DNA of 64,000 nucleotides from CAVVAL01 sp963742725 (GTDB lineage Bacteria; Actinomycetota; Actinomycetes; Mycobacteriales; Cryptosporangiaceae): positions 496,001-560,000 of the forward strand of contig CAVUMX010000001.1 of assembly GCA_963742725.1 (NCBI GenBank), read 5' to 3'. Positions 31,171 through 39,525 of the stretch are shown piece after piece. Numbering within the stretch: the first letter of the stretch is position 1; every line of letters starts with the position of its first letter. The translations under genes and the position numbers were made by a program. The notes below the pieces were generated by a model. It did not search any database, was not told the DNA's origin, and worked only from the letters and a program-made list of their open reading frames with translations.

Positions 31171-32093
31171 CCACCGCAAGGCCGGCGGCCGTCGTCGGGG
31201 TTGGCATCGGGTGGCGGCCGGAGATCGCGGGGTTCGTCGCCGGCCTGCCGGGGCTGCGGTTCTGCGAGGTCATCGCCGAGTCGCTGCCGCTGGGCGGGCC
31301 GCTGCCCGACGGCCTCAGCGCCCTGATCGAACGGGGCGTCGCGGTGATCCCGCACGGGGTCCGGTTGTCGCTGGGCGGCGCCGAGCCGGTCGATCCGCAC
31401 CGGGTCGAACACTTCGCGGCGGCCGCCGCGCTGGTGGGCGCGCCGCTGGTCAGCGAGCACGTGGCGTTCGTCCGGGCAGGCGGGGTGGAGGCCGGGCACC
31501 TGTTGCCGGTGCCGCGCAGCCGGGAGGCTCTGGCGGCGCTGGTGGCGAACGTGCGGCGGACCCAGTCCGAACTGGACGTGCCGCTCGCGCTGGAGCCGAT
31601 CGCCACGCTGGTCGACTGGCCGGACGACGAGTTCACCGAGGCCCAGTTCCTCACCGAGCTGCTGGACGCAACGGGCGCCCTGCTCCTGCTCGACATCGCC
31701 AACGTGTACGCCAACGCGCGGAACAGGGGTGAGGACCCGCTCGATCTGCTCGACGCGCTGCCGCTGGACCGCGTGGCGTACGTGCACGTCGCCGGCGGCT
31801 CCTTCGACGGCCGGCTCTACCACGACACCCACACCGACCCGGTCCCGTCCGAGGTGCTGGACCTCATCACCGCACTGTGCGAGCGCCACCAGCCGCCCGG
31901 GCTCATGCTCGAACGCGACGGCGCCTATCCCCCGGCGGCCGATCTGGCCCGCGAACTCGACGCCATCGCCACCGCGGCCGGCCACCCCACCCCGACCGCA
32001 CCCGGCGCGCCGGCCACGTCACCCGCCGTGGCTCCCGTTGCGACCGGTGGGATCGTGGAGCCTGGGTACGTAATCCCACCGGTGGGATCGTGA
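31167..32093 (+). CDS. DUF692 multinuclear non-heme iron oxidase-like enzyme (MNIO)
   Basis: A 308-residue TIM-barrel enzyme of the DUF692 family (MbnB, TglH, HvfB/BufB relatives), which uses two or three irons to modify Cys-containing peptides. Probable metal ligands are all present: His63 (VIPHGVRLSLG), His98 (VSEHVAF), Glu143 (ALEPIATLVD), Asp176 and Asn179 (LLDIANVYANA), His207 (VHVAGG), the Asp/His group 220-224 (HDTHTDP) and Glu249 (MLERDG). The C-terminal tail beyond residue 270 is Pro/Ala/Thr-rich, and its last codons are formed by a dispersed palindrome. ATGA and GTGA overlaps tie it to both neighbours. Confidence 0.92.
   Translation: MTTARPAAVVGVGIGWRPEIAGFVAGLPGLRFCEVIAESLPLGGPLPDGLSALIERGVAVIPHGVRLSLGGAEPVDPHRVEHFAAAAALVGAPLVSEHVAFVRAGGVEAGHLLPVPRSREALAALVANVRRTQSELDVPLALEPIATLVDWPDDEFTEAQFLTELLDATGALLLLDIANVYANARNRGEDPLDLLDALPLDRVAYVHVAGGSFDGRLYHDTHTDPVPSEVLDLITALCERHQPPGLMLERDGAYPPAADLARELDAIATAAGHPTPTAPGAPATSPAVAPVATGGIVEPGYVIPPVGS
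32046..32080. repeat. Dispersed palindrome, family 2, copy 2, at the DUF692 3' end
   Basis: GGTGGGAT (32046-32053) pairs with ATCCCACC (32073-32080); including flanking CC/GG the arms are 10 bases. The unit is 28/35 identical to 5902-5936. It lies inside the last codons of the DUF692 gene. A further CCGGTGGGATCG follows at 32079-32090, just before the next gene's GTG start. The hairpin could therefore hide or expose that start region. Confidence 0.55.
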
Positions 32094-32494
32094 AGTCGGC
32101 GCGGGATCTGGCCGAGCGGCAGGCCGAGCTGGTCGCCGCGCTGGTCGCGGGCGGGCCGGTGCCGCCCGGGTTCAACCCCGATAGGGTCGGCGCCGCCGCC
32201 ACGGCGCTGCTGCGGAAACGCGCCGGCGAGGTGGCCCGGGCGTGGCCGCTCCTCGCCGCAGGGCTGGGAAGCGGGTACGTGCCACGGTTCGTCGCGTGGG
32301 CCGGCGGACGGCCGTCCCAGGGATCGTTCGCCGACGGGTTCGCGTTCGCCCGGAGCCTGCGCGAGGCCGGCACGCTGCCGGCGCTAGCGGTCCCGGAACT
32401 CGCCGCCCGCGAGGCCGACTGGCGCTTCGACGGCACCACCCCACCGCGCCGCCGCCCCTGGCTGTCCCGCCGCCTCCACCACCTCCGCCGCTGA
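32090..32494 (+). CDS. Small DUF2063-like (HvfC/BufC-like) partner protein
   Basis: A 134-residue soluble protein starting with GTG overlapping the DUF692 stop (GTGA). The N-terminus KSARDLAERQAELVAALVAG has the look of DUF2063 N-domains (LAxxQxxFxxAL). The next helices contain VGAAATALLRKRAGEVARAW and YVPRFVAWA, and the segment LPALAVPELAAREADWRFDG is at the usual place. DUF2063 proteins accompany DUF692 enzymes and probably present the substrate peptide. The match was judged by eye and is moderate. The C-terminus is Arg-rich. Confidence 0.6.
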   Translation: MKSARDLAERQAELVAALVAGGPVPPGFNPDRVGAAATALLRKRAGEVARAWPLLAAGLGSGYVPRFVAWAGGRPSQGSFADGFAFARSLREAGTLPALAVPELAAREADWRFDGTTPPRRRPWLSRRLHHLRR

Positions 32495-32548
32495 CCGAGC
32501 CCCGCCCGCACCCTGCCGCTCGCCGGCCCCGCCGGCCATCCGCCGAGC

Positions 32549-32597
32549 TTCGGACTTTTGAGGGTGGCGGGAGCCGCAGCACCCTCAAAAGTCCGAA
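32549..32597. repeat. Dispersed palindrome, family 1, copy A
   Basis: Arms TTCGGACTTTTGAGGGTG (32549-32566) and its perfect complement (32580-32597) enclose a 13-base loop. The same arms recur at 44627-44675 and 61506-61554. All three lie in intergenic DNA next to gene ends, so they could act as terminators. Conserved arms with variable loops suggest a spread repeat family. This gap (32495-32684) holds nothing else recognised. Confidence 0.8.
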
Positions 32598-32684
32598 AGT
32601 GGGGGGCGGCGGGTGGAGGCGGCCGGCGCCTCGGGCCACGGCGGCGACGACTGCCGTTCACATCGCGACGGCATGATGGGGGGC

Positions 32685-33446
32685 ATGCGCGATTATCTGA
32701 TCGAGTCCAGGCTTGCCGGCGACGTGGCAACTCCGCGCTCGTCGAACACGAGCCACGCCAGAAAGTTCGCCAACGGGGATGACGAGTACCAGTTCGGCCT
32801 GCCGCCGCTGCGCGCCTGGTCGTACGAGGAGGTCATCGCCGTGATGGCCGAGCGGGTGGGCATCGACCCCGACGCGTCGCGGCGGACCGGCGCCGACACG
32901 ATCGACCCTGACCTCACCGTCCGCGCCCTCGACACGTTCCGCGACCGCGTGGCCCTGGCGGTGGCGCGGAAGGAACGGGTGATGCTGGCGAGCGGCCATC
33001 CCGACGGGGTGATCGAGGTCCAGCTGGCGCTCGTCCCGGTGCTGCGGCAGGCGGGCTGCGAGATCCTGACGCCGGCCGACGGGGTCGAGTTCAGGGTCGA
33101 GACCGAGGCGGACCCGGAGCGTCACCTCAACTACGTCAGCTCGGTGGCGACCTGCGCCGACCGGTTCGACGTCGACGTGCACAGCCACTCGCCGATCGGC
33201 ATGGAGCTGATGCTCAAGGCGCTGGCCAGCGAGGGGATCGACCCGCCGGCCCTCGTCATCGCCGACCACGGCTTCGCCGGCGCGGCCGCCGCGGCCGGTC
33301 TCGACGTCATCTGCTTCGCCGACAGCAACGACCCGGCGCTGTTCGTGGGCGAGGCGGAGGGGCGGGTACGCGTGACCGTCCCGATCGACGACAACGTCGA
33401 CCAGCACCTGTACGGCCCGGTCTCGGACTACGTGCTGCCTCGGTAG
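32685..33446 (+). CDS. Putative phosphatase of an actinobacterial family
   Basis: A 253-residue soluble protein resembling proteins annotated only as phosphatase in actinomycetes. Notable segments: SSNTSHARKFANGDDEYQFG near the start, ERVMLASGHPDGVIEVQLAL, DVDVHSHSPIGMELMLKAL, and VIADHGFAGAAAAAGLDVIC. The histidines and aspartates of the HSHSP and ADHGF motifs could form an active site. No mechanism is established. ATG at 32685 is preferred, with other ATGs at 32673 and 32676. No operon partner. Confidence 0.65.
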   Translation: MRDYLIESRLAGDVATPRSSNTSHARKFANGDDEYQFGLPPLRAWSYEEVIAVMAERVGIDPDASRRTGADTIDPDLTVRALDTFRDRVALAVARKERVMLASGHPDGVIEVQLALVPVLRQAGCEILTPADGVEFRVETEADPERHLNYVSSVATCADRFDVDVHSHSPIGMELMLKALASEGIDPPALVIADHGFAGAAAAAGLDVICFADSNDPALFVGEAEGRVRVTVPIDDNVDQHLYGPVSDYVLPR

Positions 33447-33454
33447 CCCGGGCG

Positions 33455-34243
33455 TCAGCCGAGCGCGTGCTCCCACATGTCGCGCTCGTGGTCGAGCAGC
33501 CGCAGGTCACGGACGGGCCGGCGCAGGTGACCGGTCTGGACGATCCGCACGAACGCGGGTTCGCCCGCGGCCGCCATCCGCCGGATGCCCTCGATGTGGT
33601 CGACGATCCTGCTCCGGACGACCGTCACGAGCCGGGCGCGGTCGTGCAGCGTCAGCCCGTACGCGTCGGCGAAGAGGCGGAGCCGGCGCGCGCGGTCCGG
33701 GTAGCGCCAGCCGAGCGTGCGTGAGTCCTTGTCGGAGAACAGCGGGACCCACGTCCAGGCCGAGTACGCCACGTCGTAGATGCGGGCGCCGGGGCTGGCC
33801 AGGTCGAAGTCGATCATGGCGAGCGTGCCGTCCGGGCGCCAGACGACGTTGTGCGGCGCCGCGTCGTGGTGGCAGATCACCTCGGTGTCGGGCGGCGGCG
33901 GACCGAACGCGCGCCACGTCGTGCCCGGCGGCGGGCGGAAGCCGGCCTGCGCGTCGTGGAACATCCGCAGCATGGTGGCGACGGTGACCAGGGCCTCGTC
34001 GGTGGTCCAGTGCGGGCCGAGCGGGTAGTCGCCGCACTCGCCGTCGAGGTACGACAGCACCTCGCGGCCGCGCTCGTCGATACCGAGCGCGCGGGGCGCC
34101 CCGGTGAACCCGACCGCGTCGAGGTGGCGCAGCAGGGCGTGGACGGCCGGCGTCCAGGGGCCGGCACCTCGCCGCACCGTGTCGCCCACCCGGACGACCG
34201 TGCTCACGTTGCCGCCCTCGAGCGGGATCTCCGGTTGGGTCAC
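33455..34243 (-). CDS. Phosphotransferase family protein (APH-like kinase fold)
   Basis: A 262-residue protein of the aminoglycoside phosphotransferase / choline kinase fold. The catalytic loop is ICHHDAAPHNVVW (Asp base and Asn metal ligand) and the DFG-equivalent is MIDFDLASPG. The N-lobe is short, beginning TQPEIPLEGGNVSTVVRVGD. Substrate unknown, so drug resistance should not be assumed. GTG at 34243 is preferred, close behind AGGGG; GTG 34255 would overlap the ftsY stop as GTGA. Directly downstream of ftsY. Confidence 0.85.
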   Translation of the reverse strand: MTQPEIPLEGGNVSTVVRVGDTVRRGAGPWTPAVHALLRHLDAVGFTGAPRALGIDERGREVLSYLDGECGDYPLGPHWTTDEALVTVATMLRMFHDAQAGFRPPPGTTWRAFGPPPPDTEVICHHDAAPHNVVWRPDGTLAMIDFDLASPGARIYDVAYSAWTWVPLFSDKDSRTLGWRYPDRARRLRLFADAYGLTLHDRARLVTVVRSRIVDHIEGIRRMAAAGEPAFVRIVQTGHLRRPVRDLRLLDHERDMWEHALG

Positions 34244-34251
34244 GCTGCCCC

Positions 34252-35370
34252 TCACGCCTCCCCGAGCAGCGCGTCGACGAACTGCTCCGGGTCGAATGGT
34301 GCCAGGTCATCGGCCCCTTCGCCGAGCCCGACAAGCTTGACGGGGATGCCGAGTTCCCGCTGAACGGCGATCACGATGCCGCCCTTGGCCGTGCCGTCGA
34401 GCTTGGTGAGGACGACGCCGGTCACGTCGACGACCTCCGTGAACACCCGTGCTTGCGCCAGCCCGTTCTGCCCGGTCGTGGCGTCGAGGACGAGCAGCGT
34501 CTCGTCCACCTTGCCGTGGCGCTCGGCGACCCGCTTCACCTTGCCGAGCTCGTCCATGAGCCCGGTCTTGTTCTGGAGCCGTCCGGCGGTGTCGATGAGG
34601 ACGACGTCCACGCCCTGGTCGACGCCCGTCTTCACGGCGTCGAACGCGACGGACGCCGGGTCGCCCCCCTCCGGCCCGCGGACCGTCGTGGCCCCCACCC
34701 GTTCGCCCCACGTCTGGAGCTGGTCGGCGGCGGCGGCGCGGAACGTGTCGGCGGCGCCGAGGAGCACGGTGCGGCCGTCCGCCACGAGCACCCGGGCGAC
34801 CTTTCCGCAGGTCGTGGTCTTGCCGACCCCGTTGACACCCACCATCAGGACGACGGCCGGCCGGCCGTCGTGCGGCGTGGTGTGCAGGGTCCGGTCGATG
34901 TCCTTGCCGATCGCGGCGACCAGTTCCTCGGTGAGCATCGCGCGGAGTTCGGCCGGGCTGCTGGTGCCGAGGACCTTCGTCCGCTCGCGGAGCCGCCCGA
35001 TGATCTCGGTGGTCGCGGAGACGCCGACGTCCGAGCCGAGGAGCGCGTCCTCGGCTTCCTCCCAGGCGTCCGCGTCGAGCTTGTCGCGCGACAGCAGGGC
35101 GAGCAGGCCCTTGCCGAGCGTGTTCTGGGATCTGGCCAGGCGGGAGCGGAGCCGGACGAGCCTGCCGGCCGTCGGTTCCGGCACGTCCAGCGCGGGCTTG
35201 GCCTCAGGTTCCGCGGCGACCGGCGCCTGGGTGGCCGGCGCGGCTTCGACCGTTGCCGGCGGGGCCTCCGCGACCGTGCCGCGGCGACGCGAGACGACCA
35301 GGTAGCCGGCGCCGAGGAGCACCAGGACGAGCAGGACCGCACCGATGACTGCGTACTGGGCGAACTCCAT
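34252..35370 (-). CDS. ftsY: Signal recognition particle receptor FtsY
   Basis: Membrane-associated GTPase that receives the SRP-ribosome complex. The 372-residue protein has an N-terminal membrane segment (AVIGAVLLVLVLLGAGYLVV), a short Ala/Pro/Glu linker in place of a long acidic A-domain, and the N-domain LARSQNTLGKGLLALLSRDK. The G-domain has VGVNGVGKTTTCGK, DTAGRLQNK and TKLDGTAKGG. Start ATG 35370. Divergent from the PhoD-type gene 67 bases away. Confidence 0.97.
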   Translation of the reverse strand: MEFAQYAVIGAVLLVLVLLGAGYLVVSRRRGTVAEAPPATVEAAPATQAPVAAEPEAKPALDVPEPTAGRLVRLRSRLARSQNTLGKGLLALLSRDKLDADAWEEAEDALLGSDVGVSATTEIIGRLRERTKVLGTSSPAELRAMLTEELVAAIGKDIDRTLHTTPHDGRPAVVLMVGVNGVGKTTTCGKVARVLVADGRTVLLGAADTFRAAAADQLQTWGERVGATTVRGPEGGDPASVAFDAVKTGVDQGVDVVLIDTAGRLQNKTGLMDELGKVKRVAERHGKVDETLLVLDATTGQNGLAQARVFTEVVDVTGVVLTKLDGTAKGGIVIAVQRELGIPVKLVGLGEGADDLAPFDPEQFVDALLGEA

Positions 35371-35437
35371 ACCGAAATCCTTTCAGACGCCGCCATCAAC
35401 CTCGCACCGCGCCGCCGAGTCAGGTAGACACGCACCC

Positions 35438-37093
<1,656 letters not shown>

Positions 37094-37100
37094 CGCTGTC

Positions 37101-37904
37101 CTAAGTGGTCGATGCCAGGTCGGCGGCTCTGGCCGAGTGCCTCGCCGGAGCCAGCGGCGCCAGCGCGGGATACAGAGGGTCCGGATAGCCCTCAGCCAGG
37201 CCCGCGTCGAGGTAGCGCGCGACGTCGGCGCGCAACCCGGCCGGCTCGTGGCCCGCCCGTTTCGCCAGCGCGGCGGCTGCGCACGGCTCCGGGCCGTAGT
37301 CCGGCGCGTATCCAGGGTGGAACAGCTCCCAGTCGCCTTCGCCTTCGAGGATCCAGAACGCCACGATCTCGTTCAGCGCAGCGTCCATCTCGGACTGGTC
37401 ACCTGCGCGCAGGGCGGCGAGCAGGTCGCGCCATCCCGCCTCGCCCGAGTCGGGCCAGCGGGGCTCGTCGATCTCACCGACCGCCAGCCGCCAGATCGCC
37501 TCGGTGGGTGGCGCGCACCGGCCTGGCGCAGCGCCACGGAGCGACGCGAGACAGTCCCATTCGCCGGCCAGTACCAGCAGCGGGCAGGCCTTGCCGTACT
37601 GGCCGTCGAGCAGGTACCCGAATGCGGAAAGACCGGCCCAGTGCCTCCACAACTCGTGCGGAGCACCAGCCGCATAGAGCGTGGACGACGTCTGAAGCGC
37701 GAGGTAGGCGTCCCAGTCGCGACCCGTCCCACCGGCGATCCGACGAGCGGCGAGGGAGCGCCGGATGATCGTCAGCTCATCACCGGCCCGCGCCGCGGCC
37801 CCGATACGGCGCTCCGGCCCGGCCGGCGTGGCCAGCCTGGCGAACTCGTCGTTGAGCAGCGCGACATACGCCGGCCCGTCGACGAACACCTGTACTCCGG
37901 TCAC
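37101..37904 (-). CDS. Hypothetical protein, unknown family
   Basis: A 267-residue soluble protein starting with GTG (TGVQVFVDGPAYVALLNDEF). Mainly helical, with FARLATPAGPERRIGAAARA, YGKACPLLVLAGEWDCLASL, and an acidic aromatic region EGEGDWELFHPGY. The repeated helix-rich pattern suggests an alpha-solenoid-like or immunity-type fold, but nothing is recognised with confidence. The 3' end faces the PhoD-like gene 8 bases away. No obvious Shine-Dalgarno; longer upstream reading is possible. Confidence 0.6.
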   Translation of the reverse strand: MTGVQVFVDGPAYVALLNDEFARLATPAGPERRIGAAARAGDELTIIRRSLAARRIAGGTGRDWDAYLALQTSSTLYAAGAPHELWRHWAGLSAFGYLLDGQYGKACPLLVLAGEWDCLASLRGAAPGRCAPPTEAIWRLAVGEIDEPRWPDSGEAGWRDLLAALRAGDQSEMDAALNEIVAFWILEGEGDWELFHPGYAPDYGPEPCAAAALAKRAGHEPAGLRADVARYLDAGLAEGYPDPLYPALAPLAPARHSARAADLASTT

Positions 37905-38035
37905 CGCGGCCTCCGAAGGGCTTGGTCGAGACAGGACTGGCGGCGTGGAACCCCCGAGGCTCCACGCCACCAGCACGCGACGAGAGTACCAAAAGAAGGA
38001 AAACTTTCCTAAACCACGTCTACCGACGCTTGCCG

Positions 38036-39193
38036 TCAGCCCGCGAGCAGGGCGATCGCCTGTTTTTCGTGGGCGATCGCGGTCGCGGCTTGGTCGGCCA
38101 AGTCGTCGAGGACGGCGCGGCGGTCAGGCGACCCGCCCGTGGCGGCGAGGGCCGCGCCGGCGACTGCCGTCCAGGATTCGCCGGCATGCCGGAACAAGGT
38201 GGCGGCTTCGCGATACGCGGGACGGTCCAGCGCGGCGCCCGCCTCGTCCAGGAAGTCGGCGTACAGGGGGCGGAGCGCGCCAGGGCCGGCGTACTCCACT
38301 TCCAGGCAGTCGTGCAGCCGGTTCAGGGCGATCGAGAACGCCTCCGGATGGGCGTACCGCTGCGTCCACCCCGTCTTCCCGCGCGGGTCGCGGAGTTGGG
38401 CGACGAACTTGTCCGCCCCGCTGAACCCGAAGTTGACGTCGAAGCTGTTGCCGAGGACGGGACCGGTGAGGTGCGCGCACGTCGTGGCCACGGCGTCCGC
38501 CACCGCCGTACCCAGGTCGATGTCGCGCGCGCCGGAGATCGTCAGCATCGAGTGCTTCCCCTTCCTGTACGCCGACCAGGCCGCGACGAACGCGTCCTCG
38601 GCCACGGCGATGGGCGCCGGCAGCTCGTCGTCGACGTAGAGGGTGTCGCCGTCCGCGCCGATCACGGCCACGTCGCACGGGTCCTGCCCGAACATGTCGC
38701 CGCGCGCCTCGTTCCACGGCAACAGGTCCCGCACGACCGTGCAGATCGCCGGACCACGCACCGAGTGGAGCGCGGCCACGGCCTTGCGCGCGGATCCGGT
38801 CTGGAGCTGGTCGAACGCGACGCCGGCCCGTCGCAGCGCGGCCGGCAGGTACGGATCCGGGTGGTGGCGGGCGACGATCGTCATCGTCGGGTGGTGGCCC
38901 GCGTACTCGAAGACGAAGTACATGAAGCCGATGCCACCGGCCAGCCCGGCGAGCATCGCCTCGGTCCACGGCTCGCCGGTGTGCGGCGCCTTGATCCCGG
39001 ACGCGCGGAGCACGTTGTGGAGCAGCGCGCTGTCGTGGTGGACCCCGCCGCCGCATCGGTCATAGCCGGTCACGGCGGCGGGCCAGGACGTCGCCGCCCG
39101 GGCCAGGACGTGGCGACGGGCAGTGGAATAGCTCTCGCCGGTACGCGCCATCCGCTCGCGGACGCGCAGTTTGAGGGCTCGTTGCTGGGTCAT
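38036..39193 (-). CDS. BtrH N-terminal / DUF4872-like protein
   Basis: A 385-residue protein that looks like the BtrH N-domain plus DUF4872 architecture. The papain-like N-domain is suggested by YDRCGGGVHHDSALLHNVL, then a GxGFMY segment (GGIGFMYFVFEY). A C-terminal helical domain contains GWTQRYAHPEAFSIALNRLH. BtrH transfers an acyl side chain in butirosin synthesis, and many homologues sit in natural-product or peptide clusters. Here no such cluster surrounds it. ATG at 39193 (TQQRALKLRVRERMARTG). Confidence 0.7.
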   Translation of the reverse strand: MTQQRALKLRVRERMARTGESYSTARRHVLARAATSWPAAVTGYDRCGGGVHHDSALLHNVLRASGIKAPHTGEPWTEAMLAGLAGGIGFMYFVFEYAGHHPTMTIVARHHPDPYLPAALRRAGVAFDQLQTGSARKAVAALHSVRGPAICTVVRDLLPWNEARGDMFGQDPCDVAVIGADGDTLYVDDELPAPIAVAEDAFVAAWSAYRKGKHSMLTISGARDIDLGTAVADAVATTCAHLTGPVLGNSFDVNFGFSGADKFVAQLRDPRGKTGWTQRYAHPEAFSIALNRLHDCLEVEYAGPGALRPLYADFLDEAGAALDRPAYREAATLFRHAGESWTAVAGAALAATGGSPDRRAVLDDLADQAATAIAHEKQAIALLAG

Positions 39194-39392
39194 CGTCAAC
39201 CTCCGCGGCGCAGCGCCCAGCCCCACGCGCCATCGGCGCTCCACCGGACCAGAGGGACGGCACGGTTCAGCGACGCCCCGACAGCACGAGCCACCTTCGC
39301 CTCCGCGTCGCCGGGCCGCGTGGGTGCCCGATCAGGAGGTCCGGCGCAGGACGGCGCCGTGCCTCCATCGTGCCACCCGCGCCGACGACGGG

Positions 39393-39485
39393 CTAGACGC
39401 TGTCGTCCAGCCCGGCGATCTCGTCCGGTTCCAGCTGTGGACGTACATACTCGACGATCGGATCGAGGTCCTCGCGTCCGACCAT
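39393..39485 (-). other. Possible tiny ORF or gene remnant in the smc/BtrH-like gap
   Basis: In the 332-base gap 39194-39525 the only stretch with coding-like third positions reads WMVGREDLDPIVEYVRPQLE followed by PDEIAGLDDSV and a stop. Starting at ATG 39485 or TTG 39494 it would encode 30-33 residues. GGAG lies close upstream. It may be a small protein, the decayed end of a longer gene, or chance. The rest of the gap shows nothing recognisable. Confidence 0.25.
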
Positions 39486-39525
39486 CCACTCCAACGCGCC
39501 GACGGTCGCGGGGGCACCCGGGACG

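Noticed and set aside
33455..34243. Aminoglycoside resistance gene
   Set aside because: Only the general kinase-fold motifs are present, and the family is very broad. No resistance context is seen.
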